Of a stretch of 64,000 nucleotides of DNA, positions 28,768 through 37,977 are shown one piece after another; position 1 is the stretch's first letter, and each line of letters opens with the position of its first letter. Source of the DNA: Arthrobacter sp. H35-D1 (GTDB taxonomy: Bacteria; Actinomycetota; Actinomycetes; Actinomycetales; Micrococcaceae); the NCBI RefSeq assembly GCF_030063185.1, contig NZ_JASISP010000007.1, positions 62,001 to 126,000 on the forward strand, in the 5' to 3' direction. The translations under genes and the position numbers were made by a program. The notes beneath the pieces were generated by a model, which worked only from the letters and a program-made list of their open reading frames with translations, made no database searches and was not told where the DNA came from.

Positions 28768-29588
28768 CAGCTCACCCATCCTGCAAAGATCACCAACGGT
28801 GGAACCAAGAAGCCCACCAGAATCAACAGCGCAACAATGGTGGCCAGCTGGTTGAGGAAGCGTCGCCCTGCCACTGATTTGTTGGCGCCCAAGGAGGCAA
28901 AGGCGCTCCAGATCCCGTGGCGCAAATGGAAACCGAGGGCGATCAGGGCGATCACGTAGGAGAGCACCACCCACCAGATTTCGAAGCCGTTGACCATTCT
29001 TTGGTACGGGCTTGCCGAGGCGCCGCCGGGGGCAATGGCATTCACCGACAGGTGCAGGAGGTGGTAGATCACGAAAAGCCCGATGACCACCCCGCCCCAG
29101 CGCATCGTGAACGAGGCATAGCTTCGTTGGACGCCGCGGCGGTTCCTGGTGGTCTCGTATCTCCATCCGCCCTTGCCTGCCGTGGCATGGCGCGAGCGGT
29201 GCCAGAGGACGAACGCCGAAAAGATATGGAGCAGGACGCTGGCCAGCAGAATCACCCGCAGTATCCACAACGCTCCGGCGTGCGGCAGCAGGGGTTGACC
29301 GATCTCCCGCAAGTACGCAGCGTACCCGTCAAACCCCTGTTGGCCCTCGAAGACCTTCAGATTGCCGTACATGTGGGCCAGCAGGAAAAGGATCATGATC
29401 AGCCCGGTGACCGCCATCGCAGCATGCAACATCACCGATGACCGCACCGCGGTGGAGCGTACACTTCTCAGCTGGCCCGTTCCCATGTGCCAACCATAAG
29501 CCCGGCCCAGCCAACACGCCAGCATGCGATGAGACTTAGCCAAAGTGCTCGCGAAACGGGGCGCGTGCCGCATCTGCGAAATGCTCAT
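28767..29588 (-). CDS. sdhC: Succinate dehydrogenase cytochrome b subunit, type B
   Basis: ATG 29588 has an AGAGG site six bases upstream. ATG 29487 ([11 protein letters not shown]) is an alternative close to the first helix. The 273-codon gene encodes five membrane helices, with histidines in [53 protein letters not shown] and [17 protein letters not shown] that can bind two hemes b. This is the single-subunit, five-helix membrane anchor of type B complex II, so no separate sdhD is expected. It reacts with menaquinone in the membrane. Confidence 0.9.
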   Translation of the reverse strand: MSISQMRHAPRFASTLAKSHRMLACWLGRAYGWHMGTGQLRSVRSTAVRSSVMLHAAMAVTGLIMILFLLAHMYGNLKVFEGQQGFDGYAAYLREIGQPLLPHAGALWILRVILLASVLLHIFSAFVLWHRSRHATAGKGGWRYETTRNRRGVQRSYASFTMRWGGVVIGLFVIYHLLHLSVNAIAPGGASASPYQRMVNGFEIWWVVLSYVIALIALGFHLRHGIWSAFASLGANKSVAGRRFLNQLATIVALLILVGFLVPPLVIFAGWVS

Positions 29589-29707
29589 GAAACCTCTGAT
29601 CACTGCCGGGCACCCTTGGCGTGCTGGAGGCACGGGTTATGGATTGATGAAAGTCTGCGCGCAGGGGACTCACGAACTAAGAAACTGCTGAATATTCCTG
29701 GGCTTCA

Positions 29708-29900
29708 ATGCAGGGCAAGAGTGAGGTGCTGACTCGCCTGATGTCCGAGATCGGCTGGGCCCGGGCCTATGCCCGCCGCCAACTCCACAACGCGCTGATC
29801 CGGCGCGGGCCGGACTGGGAGCTGAAGCGGAAGCCACGTGCGCGCGGCTACGGCTATGACGCGGTGCTGGTGTTGCAGCGGGCGCGGGTGATTGCCCGGC
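29708..29900 (+). pseudogene. Integrase/transposase N-terminal remnant
   Basis: The frame reads VLTRLMSEIGWARAYARRQL, then RKPRARGYGYDAVLVLQRAR and a final RQPCG. This is the N-terminal DNA-binding part of a family of IS integrase-type transposases, whose members continue with a DDE catalytic core after the PCGK motif. No core follows. The open frame continues to 30244 with unrelated sequence. No flanking inverted repeats were recognised. Confidence 0.6.
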
Positions 29901-30452
29901 AGCCCTGCGGAAACCCTGCCCCGGCGCCGATATGCGCTCACGCCCACCGTGAATGGATCCAGCAAAAACAAACCACCAAATGGGCAGCTCAAGCATTGGC
30001 GGAAATTCAGCACCCATTTCCGTGCCCCGTCGTTGCTTGGGCTGCCCTGGATCCAACAGGCCACGGCCAGCACCAAGGCAACACGAAGATAGTCATTTCA
30101 GGTACCCACACTGGCTCGAAATCCCTTCCCGCATGTGTCCGACACACCGTACGGGGCATACGGAACGTTCAGCAGCGAGTGCTTGCAATATGCAGCTCAG
30201 AGGCGGGTGTGTCCTGTCGAGGACAGGCCTGCGGGAACCGGTGACAAATGCTGAATTGCCATTACGCAACGACCATCAGATACGGACCAAACAGGACGCA
30301 TGGACAATATTTGGATCGTGGGATCCCATTCAGACGGTGCCGCCTTCAACGCCGACAACTGCTCGAATGGCTTTCGGTTACCAAGACCAAGCACGTGTGG
30401 ACTGCAATCGTGCTCCCGCTGATACTCCACACCTCATGGCTAGAATTGAGGG
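29901..30452. other. Region between integrase remnant and methyltransferase gene
   Basis: There is no supported gene. Base composition is less GC-rich than the neighbours, especially from 30240 to 30450, consistent with imported or decayed DNA. A degraded mobile element is the simplest reading. The methyltransferase promoter should lie at the right end. Confidence 0.45.
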
Positions 30453-31031
30453 GTGGACTGGACAAATTTTATCGACGGCTCCCCGGGTCGCGATGTGCGG
30501 GCGCTGGTTCCTCGAGTACTTGAACTGCGCGGGCAGACGCCCCCCGGGGTAGCTGTGGACCTGGGTAGCGGGGACGGTACCGAATCCCGGTTTCTCGCCG
30601 TCAACGGCTGGCGTGTACATTCCTTCGACAGTGCCCCAGACACCCAAACGAGAACTGTCGCCGGCTTGACACAGTTGGATGCTGCGCGCATCACACCCAT
30701 CCGCATTGAATTCGAAGAGCTCCATGCACTGCCCCGCAATGATCTGACGTATGCTGGCCGGTCGTTGCCCTTCTGCGCGGAGGCGGTATTCCCCAGTCTG
30801 TGGAGTGCCATTCGTGCGTCCATTCGACCGTCCGGTTGGTTCGTTGGTGACTTCTTCGGATTGAATGACTCGTGGTTTGGTCGTTCCGACATGAACTTTC
30901 ACAGTAGGGAGGGGATCGAACTTCTTCTCCATGGGTTCGAGATTTTTGAAATAACCGAGACCGAGGGACCCGCGGACACACCGTTCGGTGCTAAGCACCT
31001 GCACATTCTGACGGTAATTGCTCGCTCGTGA
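30453..31031 (+). CDS. Class I SAM-dependent methyltransferase
   Basis: The 192-residue protein shows motif I VAVDLGSGDGTESRFLAVNG near residues 33-52, an acidic end of strand 2 (VHSFDSAPDT), and a C-terminal half with SIRPSGWFVGDFFGLNDSW and FEIFEITETEGPADTPFG. This is the layout of small tellurite-resistance/TehB-like or generic methyltransferases. Substrate is unknown. It is isolated between remnants and starts in less GC-rich DNA, so it may have come with the mobile fragment. Confidence 0.8.
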   Translation: MDWTNFIDGSPGRDVRALVPRVLELRGQTPPGVAVDLGSGDGTESRFLAVNGWRVHSFDSAPDTQTRTVAGLTQLDAARITPIRIEFEELHALPRNDLTYAGRSLPFCAEAVFPSLWSAIRASIRPSGWFVGDFFGLNDSWFGRSDMNFHSREGIELLLHGFEIFEITETEGPADTPFGAKHLHILTVIARS

Positions 31032-31249
31032 TGGCTGCGTGGAAAAACGACAATTTGGTGCTGCTAATTCAGCCCGGACTCCCTGTGGGAGCATAATAGA
31101 CCCAATGGCACACGGTTGGCGCCGAGTCGAGGTTTTCAGGCTTCACGGTTCCACGGCAAGCACTCTATACGTGCGCGCCGTCAGCGAGGAGGCTGGGCGA
31201 TGTCAAAGGGGGCGGCGTTCCGGTACGCCTGGTCCAAAGAGGTCTCGCC

Positions 31250-31462
31250 CGTCAACGGAACTACGCAAGTGGTACGACCATGACCCCGCCAAGTTCGCTA
31301 AATTTAACGGAGGTTGCAAGAGCAACATCCGGGCCGACGCTCGCGTGTGGGCCCTGGAGAACTCGCGTGAACCTGCCCCATCCGGGAGGCTGACACTGAT
31401 GACTGTCTGCAAGGCTGACGACGTCAGCGGGGTGACCGTCTTCGTTGGCTTGCTCCACCGAC
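31250..31462 (+). pseudogene. DUF488 protein remnant
   Basis: The frame contains STELRKWYDHDPAKFAKFNG, then SGRLTLMTVCKADDVSGVTV, which match the middle and end of DUF488 proteins. Family members precede this with a VDRLWPRG-like segment; only a distorted trace (VRLVQRGLARQ) is found in another frame near 31215-31245, and the start is missing. The gene is therefore decayed. It ends about 50 bp before the first universal stress protein gene. Confidence 0.6.
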
Positions 31463-31513
31463 AACGGCCCGGAGATGCCCACGCTGGAATAACCTTTTGG
31501 AAGGAAGCGAACC

Positions 31514-32050
31514 ATGACTACGAAGGCAAACACACCTGAGGCGGTCAAAAATAACGAGAACCAGGGTGCGGAACTTGCACACCGGCAAGTTCTTGTGGTG
31601 GGGGTGGACGGTTCCGAAAGATCACTGGCCGCGCTGCATTGGGCGGTGGCCGAAGCACAACTGCACGGGGCCGACATCCATCTCGTGATGGCGTGGCAGC
31701 AGCCCAGGTATGACGGTGCCGGCAACAGTATGGTGCTGGGCATGGACCCTTCCGCTGACGCGGGAGCAATACTGGCTGATGCTGCTGCGTCCGAACTTGC
31801 CCGGCTCGGAACCGAGGTAAACGCGAAAGAGCGTGCAGCGGTCACGTGGGAAGCCGTTGAAGGACACCCCGCGGCGGTTCTCATTCGTGCCAGCGAGGAC
31901 GCGGCCATGCTGGTGGTGGGTTCCCGCGGCCATGGCGGATTCGTCGGCGCGCTGCTGGGCTCGGTAAGTCAACATGTGGTGGCCCACGCGCGTTGCCCGG
32001 TGGTCATCATCCCGGATTCCCAGTGGAACCGGGCCGAAGACAACCCCTGA
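31514..32050 (+). CDS. Universal stress protein (UspA family)
   Basis: The 178-residue protein is a single USP domain: VLVVGVDGSERSLAALHWAV at the N-terminus and the ATP-binding signature GSRGHGGFVGALLGSVSQHV, then CPVVII. The G-x2-G-x9-G(S) pattern indicates the ATP-binding class. A GGAAG site lies before ATG 31514. It is followed 150 bp later by a close paralogue, so the pair probably arose by duplication. Such proteins are induced by hypoxia, starvation or oxidative stress in actinobacteria. Confidence 0.92.
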   Translation: MTTKANTPEAVKNNENQGAELAHRQVLVVGVDGSERSLAALHWAVAEAQLHGADIHLVMAWQQPRYDGAGNSMVLGMDPSADAGAILADAAASELARLGTEVNAKERAAVTWEAVEGHPAAVLIRASEDAAMLVVGSRGHGGFVGALLGSVSQHVVAHARCPVVIIPDSQWNRAEDNP

Positions 32051-32200
32051 GCTAATATCGGGGACGACTCATTGCTCTCAGGCACGAGAACCACGGCAGG
32101 GCCGGGGGCGTGGATCCGGTGGCCCCAGGACCTGAGGGCTGCAGCTGTCGAAGGATGGAATGTTGGACCAAGAAAAAAATGTGTGAAAGGAACTGCCACG

Positions 32201-32734
32201 ATGAGTGAAGACCAGCCTGCAAGTAAACCGGACGCAATCGGATCCAGCGCGTGTTCCGGCACCCCGGTGAGGACTGGGAGGATCGTGGTCGGGGTCGATG
32301 GCTCGGAAGGATCAATGGCGGCCTTGACGTGGGCCGTGGCTGAGGCAATGCTGCGTGGGGCTCCCATTCACGCGGTTCTGGCCTGGCAGCCTCCCCAGTT
32401 CTACCCGTCTCCGAACGACTGGTCCCCGCGGAAGGGGCCATCGGGGGAATCGGCGCAACAATTGGCCGACGCCGCGCTGACACAGGTGAGCGGCTACGGG
32501 AAGGCCGCAGTGGCGGGAAAAGATGTGAAGATCAGCTGCGAGGCACTTGAGGGCGATCCAGCACAGATTCTGGTGTTCAGTGCGGTGGGTGCTGCCATGG
32601 TGGTGGTGGGTTCCCATGGCCATGGCGGATTCGTCGGGGCGTTGCTGGGTTCGGTGAGCCAGCATGTGGTGGCCCACGCCGCCTGCCCGGTGATTGTCAT
32701 CCCAGTGTCCACCGACTTGAGAGCCCGGCCATGA
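32201..32734 (+). CDS. Universal stress protein (UspA family), paralogue of the preceding gene
   Basis: From ATG 32201 (GAAAGGAAC site) the product has 177 residues. It shares the core IVVGVDGSEGSMAALTWAVA and the ATP-binding loop GSHGHGGFVGALLGSVSQHV with its neighbour, including an almost identical C-terminal half. The first 24 residues form an unstructured leader. The open frame reaches back to 32072, but the upstream part has no ribosome site. Function is as for the neighbour. Confidence 0.92.
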   Translation: MSEDQPASKPDAIGSSACSGTPVRTGRIVVGVDGSEGSMAALTWAVAEAMLRGAPIHAVLAWQPPQFYPSPNDWSPRKGPSGESAQQLADAALTQVSGYGKAAVAGKDVKISCEALEGDPAQILVFSAVGAAMVVVGSHGHGGFVGALLGSVSQHVVAHAACPVIVIPVSTDLRARP

Positions 32735-32940
32735 TCATTGCCACTTCAACAGGCTCACAAGGACACCCGTGGTCAACGCGCCGGCATTCTGCAGGGTTTC
32801 GGCACAACACCTAGAACCAGATTGGGCAACCGTACCGTGGACCTTGTCGGAGTCGGGTTTGGTCGGAGCCTGGACGAGGGCGAAACACAAGAGTGGACCG
32901 GGGACACTTTGCTCAGGCGGCTGTGTCGTCGAGATCTTGC

Positions 32941-33435
32941 CTACCATCCGTAAATTCGTTGCACGATTTCATGCCGTGGTGCCTTGTCCGGCCCTGGATA
33001 GGTCACCATTACCGGAACACGGTCCGGCCCCTGTCCCTCCACCAGAGTGAAACCATCGATTGTTTGGCGGGTCACCTGGGTGGAGAACTTCCGCAGGATC
33101 TGCTCGCAGCGGTCCAGGTCTTCCTCATCCCGGGCCGTCCAGATGAGGTATTGGAGACCGATTTGCCCTAGCGGATGCTGCGCCCGGGTTCCCCTGGTGC
33201 GCAAGTACAGCTGGTATCCGTCCGTGCTGACCAGCAACGCCACGGATTCATTGTGGACAGTGACATCCCATCCCAAAAACTCCCGGTAGAAGGCCACGGA
33301 GCGGTCGAGTTCAGACACAAACATCACGGCCGAGGCCAGTTGCAGGGGATGGCCTCCAACCTGACCCGAAGGAACCCGTTCACCTGGGACGCTCTCCCGG
33401 GACTTGCCCGGCTTTCCCGAATTCTCTGCATTCAT
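32941..33435 (-). CDS. VOC (glyoxalase) family protein
   Basis: The 164-residue product has an extended charged N-terminus, then LASAVMFVSELDRSVAFYRE and FLGWDVTVHNESVALLVSTD, the beta-alpha-beta start of a glyoxalase-fold domain. The C-terminal half has LVEGQGPDRVPVMVTYPG, where a metal-ligand acid would be expected. The metal ligands are not all recognisable, so it may be a binding protein rather than an enzyme. An AAAGGAA site precedes ATG 33435. A 9-bp inverted repeat lies about 35-55 bp upstream. Confidence 0.75.
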   Translation of the reverse strand: MNAENSGKPGKSRESVPGERVPSGQVGGHPLQLASAVMFVSELDRSVAFYREFLGWDVTVHNESVALLVSTDGYQLYLRTRGTRAQHPLGQIGLQYLIWTARDEEDLDRCEQILRKFSTQVTRQTIDGFTLVEGQGPDRVPVMVTYPGPDKAPRHEIVQRIYGW

Positions 33436-33468
33436 CTGGAAAGATTCCTTTTTCTGTCAACGCAATTC

Positions 33469-33489
33469 CCACCATGGAGCCCATGGTGG
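33469..33489. promoter_or_regulatory. Nine-bp inverted repeat upstream of the VOC gene
   Basis: CCACCATGG (33469-33477) and CCATGGTGG (33481-33489) are exact inverted repeats separated by AGC. The position, about 34 bp upstream of ATG 33435 on the minus strand, fits an operator or an mRNA leader hairpin. Confidence 0.55.
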
Positions 33490-33705
33490 ACCTTCTCAGG
33501 CTATTGCCCAGTCCGGGCGACGTAAAGGGGCCAGTTGTCGCGTCTCGGATGATCAGCTGGCAAGGGAGGACGGCCATCGGCATGAAGTCACGGGAAGAGA
33601 CAGCGGTGTTCACTCCGGCGTCGCACCCCGCCCTTGACCGCGACCCGGCCCCTCGACCGCATGGTCGCCTTCATCTACGCTGAAGTGGTGACCACGGATA
33701 GGAAA

Positions 33706-34758
33706 ATGGTGGACAGCAGACGGATCGTTGTGGCAGTTGCTGCGGCCATCGAACCGAGATGGGTGGCCGCCATCAAGGCGGTCGATGACCGCCTTGATGT
33801 GCGCTATGAACCGCAACTGTTGCCTGCGGCGGGCTTCCCCAGGCCCGGGAGCGGGATCGGCGGATCTCACCAGACCCTGGACCATGAATTCCACTGGAAG
33901 AAAACGTTGGCCGAGGCAGAGGTCGTCCTGGGTTGGCCCCAAAACACCCCGGAGGGCTTGGCGGACTTGGTGCGCAACAACACCGGGCTGCGCTGGGTAC
34001 AGGCAACGGTGGGTGATGCGGCCAGCCGGGTGGGGGCCGCCGGGTTGAGCGCCAAAGAACGAGACCGGTTACAGATTACCGGGTTCGAAAGCATCCTTGC
34101 CGGCCAGCGGGCGGCATTCGCAATGTTTGCCTTGCTCGCTTTTACCCAGGGACTTCCGCCGCTGGGCTACCCTTCCCTTGGGCACTCGGCGCAGCCTGAA
34201 ATGGCTGAGCTTGCCGGGCAGAGCCTACTTGTTGTGGGACTCGGCCCGACGGGCGCCGAAGTTGCCCGGCTGGGCAAGGCGTTCGGAATGCATGTGCTGG
34301 CTGTCACCCGGACAGGGAACGGGCAGGCGCCGAACGTGGACCAGCTGCGACCCGCACGGTTTTTGGGGGACCTGCTCCCGGTCTCCCATGCGCTTGTGTT
34401 GGCCTCGCCTCTAACGGAGAAGACCAGGGGCATGATCGGTGCCGGTGCGATGAGCCGGATGCGTGCCGATTCGGTATTGGTGAACATTGGGCACGGGGCT
34501 GTCATTGACGAGCACGCGCTGGTCAAGGGCCTGGAACACGGCCAGCCGGCAGCAGCCGTTCTGGATGCGTCTGCGGCTAAAACATTGTCATCCGGGAGCG
34601 CGCTCCGGTCCTTGTCCAACGTCTTCATCGGTCCCCCTGCTGCCGCCTTTTCCCGCTACGGGAACGAACGACTGATAGCCGTGTTTACGAAAAATCTCCG
34701 CAAGTACTTGGCCGGGGATGAACTTGTTGACTTGCTCGGGACGCCCTTGAACTACTGA
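33706..34758 (+). CDS. D-2-hydroxyacid dehydrogenase homologue lacking catalytic residues
   Basis: The protein has 350 residues from ATG 33706, with AGGA just upstream; TTG 33634 and ATG 33661 are alternatives without sites. The C-terminal two-thirds is a Rossmann domain with LLVVGLGPTGAEVARLGKAF and the later VLVNIGHGAVIDEHALVKGL and VFIGPPAAAFSRYGNERLIA. In active enzymes these positions hold Arg (NxxRG), Glu before PL and His (TPH). Here they read NIGHG, AAKTL and GPP, so the Arg, Glu and His are all absent. The cofactor site appears intact. A regulatory or binding role is likely. The last seven bases overlap the convergent FAD reductase gene. Confidence 0.75.
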   Translation: MVDSRRIVVAVAAAIEPRWVAAIKAVDDRLDVRYEPQLLPAAGFPRPGSGIGGSHQTLDHEFHWKKTLAEAEVVLGWPQNTPEGLADLVRNNTGLRWVQATVGDAASRVGAAGLSAKERDRLQITGFESILAGQRAAFAMFALLAFTQGLPPLGYPSLGHSAQPEMAELAGQSLLVVGLGPTGAEVARLGKAFGMHVLAVTRTGNGQAPNVDQLRPARFLGDLLPVSHALVLASPLTEKTRGMIGAGAMSRMRADSVLVNIGHGAVIDEHALVKGLEHGQPAAAVLDASAAKTLSSGSALRSLSNVFIGPPAAAFSRYGNERLIAVFTKNLRKYLAGDELVDLLGTPLNY

Positions 34759-36011
34759 GTGTGCGGGTGTTGTGCGGCGGCCAGGACGTCTGCCAACTCG
34801 GTGTCGGTGTTCGCAAGGTCCGTCGTGTCGACACGGCGGCCGCAGCGCACCAACGCCTTGATGGTCTCGGTCTGGTCCCAGACGTTGATGTTCATCCCAG
34901 CCAACACCTTGCGGTCTTTGAGCCAAAAGACAATGCATTCCAGTTTTTCCCTGTCCCCACGAAAGAGAACCTTGTCGCAGTCTCCCGGTGCCACGTAGCC
35001 GGAGTACTCCATTCCCAACTCGAACTGGTCGCTGTAGAAGTACGGCACTTCGTCATAGGATGCATCCATGCCCAGCATGGACCGGGCTGCCACAGCCGGC
35101 TGGCTCATTGCGTTGAACCAGTGCTCAATGCGGAGGTGTTTGCCTAGCAGGGGGTGGAAAGCGTTGGCGACATCCCCTGCGGCGTAGACATCTGGATCTG
35201 AAGTGCGCAGGTGCTCATCCACCACGATTCCATTGTCCAGGACCAGGCCGGCAGCCTCGGCCAATGAAGTGTTGGGTACGGCGCCGACGCCGACCACGAC
35301 CAGATCAGCAGCGATGCGCGACCCATCGGAGAGTTCCAGCCCTGCCGCCCGGCGCGGATCATCACCCAAGACTTTCCGGACCTGGACACCCAAGCGCAGG
35401 TCCACCCCGTGGGCGCGGTGCAAGTCCGCGAACAGTTCAGCTGCCTCGGCACCCAGCACGTGCAGCAGCGGCACCTCGCCGCGCTCGAGCACTATCACCT
35501 CAAGACCGGCGGCCCGGGCGGCAGCGGCGACTTCCAGTCCAATCCACCCGGCACCGATGATCACCACACGCGACGCGGTTGTAAAAGCGAACTTGAGCTG
35601 CATGCAATCCTCAATCCGCCGCAGGTAATATACGCGATGCGGGTCGGCGCCGGGTACGGGCAACAGCCGCGGTGACGCACCGGTAGCGATGAGCAGCTTG
35701 TCGTAACCCACTGGTTCCCCGACAGCCAAACTGACTCGATGGCCCGCACGCTCAATGGCCGTTACCTTTGTGCTGGTGCGTAGTTCGACGTCGTGCTCTG
35801 CATACCAGTCCTTGGGGTGAACATAGATCTTTTCTTTTTCAGACTTGCCTTGCAGATAGTCCTTGGAGAGCGGCGGCCGCTCATAGGGCCGTTCGGGTTC
35901 CTCCCCCATCAGCACCACGCGTCCGGTAAAGCCCTCTCCGCGCAGTGCCTCGGCGGCTTTTGCCCCCGCCAGCCCGGCGCCAACAATCGCGAAAGTCTCC
36001 CGTGTCCCCAT
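34752..36011 (-). CDS. FAD-dependent NAD(P)H ferredoxin/rubredoxin reductase-like oxidoreductase
   Basis: The 419-residue protein from ATG 36011 has an FAD motif (FAIVGAGLAGAKAAEALRGE), the NAD(P) motif (VVIIGAGWIGLEVAAAARAA), and GDVANAFHPLLGKHLRIEHW with the second FAD motif. PYERPPLSKDYLQGK is typical of the BenD/ferredoxin-reductase class. The C-terminal domain matches the reductase dimerisation domain. Such proteins pass electrons from NAD(P)H to a ferredoxin, rubredoxin or oxygenase. It lies 38 bp downstream of the cytochrome b561-molybdenum fusion gene and is probably its functional partner. Confidence 0.9.
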   Translation of the reverse strand: MGTRETFAIVGAGLAGAKAAEALRGEGFTGRVVLMGEEPERPYERPPLSKDYLQGKSEKEKIYVHPKDWYAEHDVELRTSTKVTAIERAGHRVSLAVGEPVGYDKLLIATGASPRLLPVPGADPHRVYYLRRIEDCMQLKFAFTTASRVVIIGAGWIGLEVAAAARAAGLEVIVLERGEVPLLHVLGAEAAELFADLHRAHGVDLRLGVQVRKVLGDDPRRAAGLELSDGSRIAADLVVVGVGAVPNTSLAEAAGLVLDNGIVVDEHLRTSDPDVYAAGDVANAFHPLLGKHLRIEHWFNAMSQPAVAARSMLGMDASYDEVPYFYSDQFELGMEYSGYVAPGDCDKVLFRGDREKLECIVFWLKDRKVLAGMNINVWDQTETIKALVRCGRRVDTTDLANTDTELADVLAAAQHPHTQ

Positions 36012-36049
36012 GTCCCCTCTTCTCTTGTCCCCACTCAGCGGTGATTCAT

Positions 36050-37885
36050 TTAGATGGATTGGCTGTAGCCAAAGAACTCGTGGTCGTTGTTGTAGCCGCC
36101 TTGGCCGCCGCCGACTCCGGAGAAATCCTCGACGAATTCGATGCCCTTGATCCACTTGACCATTTTGAACCCGAGCTGCACCTCGTTGCGCAGCCGCAGC
36201 GGCGCGCCGTGGCCGTAGGAGAGGGCCTGATCGTTCATGTCGAATGCGAGCATTGTCAGCCCATAATGCATCTGCTCGATGGGTTGGGCATCGTAGTACG
36301 TTCCCTCGTCCGATCCTTCGGCAAAGGAATAGAAGATCACCCATTTCGCCTCCGGTGCCGGCTTGACGAGATCCAGGATGGTCGCCATGGAGACGCCGCC
36401 CCATTTGGCGACCCCCGACCAGCCCTGGATGCAGAAGTGCTGGGTGATCTGCTCATGCATGGGGAGGGCACGCAACTGCATCAGGTCCAGGTCCACCGGG
36501 TTCTCCACCAGCCCGCTGATTTGCAGGTGGTAGTTGGCAAAGTTTCCGTCCCGCAGATCTGCGTACTCCCGGGATTCGGGATATTTGCCGTTGTGCCAGA
36601 AGTACGGGGAGATGTCCTTCTCCGTGTACTGGCCCGGCTTGGAATCAATATGCTCAAACAATCGTTGTGCGGGGCCAATCAGGGCGTACCCGATCCGCTG
36701 GACCTTCCGCGGGTAGCGGTACGTTAGCGGGGTGGCTGCCACCCATCCGACAATGACGACCACCATGGACGCGGCGAAGATCCAGAACCCTGTCCAGGAT
36801 TCGTTGTCCTGTGAGGCGTACATGTGATTGAGGTTGCGCAGCGCGCCCGTCGTCAGGACCAGCGTGACGTGGATGACGATGAAGAACACAAACCAGCACA
36901 TGACCAAAAAGTGCAGCGACCGGGCCACCTGAATGCTGAAAATGCTGCTGATCCACCTGAATTTGGTGGAAAGTGCCGGTGACATTCCAAGTCCTGTGAT
37001 TAGGGCCAGCGGGGCGGCGACGAAGACCGTGATGAAGTACGCGATGAGCTGCAGGCTGTTGTAGTTGGTCCAGCCGGTTTCCACAGGCCAGTTCAGCGAA
37101 AGATATTGGAGCGCGACCGAGATGGAATTGGGGATGACATCCCAGTGCAGCGGGACAAGGCGCAGCCACTGCCCGGTGGAAAAAAGCAGGACATAGAACA
37201 CCAGGCCGTTGAGCAGCCACAGCGTGTCGATGCCCAGGTGCCACCAACGCGCCAGCCCGATGGTGTGGCGCCTGCCCGGCAAGCCGATACCGGAGGGCAG
37301 GGTGATGGAGTCCTGCTTGGCGGTGTACAGCGGATCGGAGGGTACTGGTTTCTGCATCCGGAACCAGTTTCGCCCCGGGGTGCTGTGACGAGTCCAGTAC
37401 AACCGGGGGTGGTCGGCGAGGATCTGCCAGCCGGATCGGATGATGAAAATCATGAAAAACAGGTTCAGGAAGTGCTGCCAGCCCAGCCATGCCGGGAAAC
37501 CCACAGGTGCACCTTCGGGAAGGCTTGATGTCCCGGGGTACGCCGTCATGAAGGCCTGCACCCCCGGGAGCCCGCGGATGCCCTTCGCCACCGCGATCCC
37601 GATGACAAGCAGCACGAAACCGATGGGAATCAGCCAGAGCAGGTTGAACCATTTGCCGGCACCGATCCGCACCCGGGGAGCGACCCCGTACTGTGCCGGA
37701 ATCGAGCCGGCCCACTCAGCGTCGATGACGTCGTCGTCCTTGTGCGTCAGCTCCGACTGGAAGCTCTTATAGGCGTGCGGCCCCTCATCGGCTGCCGGTG
37801 GCGGCAGCTGAGCGTGCGCATCCTCCGGAGAGAAGGATGACGTTTCTGGTGGGAGTTCCGGATGAGGGCCTGGGGGAGGTTCCAT
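36050..37885 (-). CDS. Cytochrome b561-type membrane domain fused to a sulfite-oxidase-fold molybdenum domain
   Basis: The 611-residue protein has a disordered, acidic/proline-rich N-terminus (about 1-75), then a multi-helix domain to about residue 390 with heme-type histidines (FPAWLGWQHFLNLFF, HTIGLARWWHLGIDTLWLLN, VARSLHFLVMCWFVFFIVIH). The C-terminal 190 residues form a sulfite-oxidase-type molybdopterin domain with the Mo-ligand cysteine in HFCIQGWSGVAKWGG (about residue 485) and SYGHGAPLRLRNEVQLGFK. After the last helix comes YRYPRKVQR, so the molybdenum domain is probably cytosolic. No Tat motif is seen. The FAD reductase follows 38 bp downstream. Substrate unknown. Confidence 0.85.
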   Translation of the reverse strand: MEPPPGPHPELPPETSSFSPEDAHAQLPPPAADEGPHAYKSFQSELTHKDDDVIDAEWAGSIPAQYGVAPRVRIGAGKWFNLLWLIPIGFVLLVIGIAVAKGIRGLPGVQAFMTAYPGTSSLPEGAPVGFPAWLGWQHFLNLFFMIFIIRSGWQILADHPRLYWTRHSTPGRNWFRMQKPVPSDPLYTAKQDSITLPSGIGLPGRRHTIGLARWWHLGIDTLWLLNGLVFYVLLFSTGQWLRLVPLHWDVIPNSISVALQYLSLNWPVETGWTNYNSLQLIAYFITVFVAAPLALITGLGMSPALSTKFRWISSIFSIQVARSLHFLVMCWFVFFIVIHVTLVLTTGALRNLNHMYASQDNESWTGFWIFAASMVVVIVGWVAATPLTYRYPRKVQRIGYALIGPAQRLFEHIDSKPGQYTEKDISPYFWHNGKYPESREYADLRDGNFANYHLQISGLVENPVDLDLMQLRALPMHEQITQHFCIQGWSGVAKWGGVSMATILDLVKPAPEAKWVIFYSFAEGSDEGTYYDAQPIEQMHYGLTMLAFDMNDQALSYGHGAPLRLRNEVQLGFKMVKWIKGIEFVEDFSGVGGGQGGYNNDHEFFGYSQSI

Positions 37886-37941
37886 AAAATCGAGCGTATC
37901 CTCACAGACCCGGAACGGCTAGGGCTTGTGCGGTGCACCGT

Positions 37942-37962
37942 GGCCGGTGGCTCGATCCGGCC
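37942..37962 (-). terminator. Weak hairpin between sugar transporter and fusion gene
   Basis: GGCCGG (37942-37947) and CCGGCC (37957-37962) form a 6-bp stem beyond the transporter stop at 37978. It may terminate transporter transcription. Confidence 0.35.
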
Positions 37963-37977
37963 CAGTGTTTGCGGACG

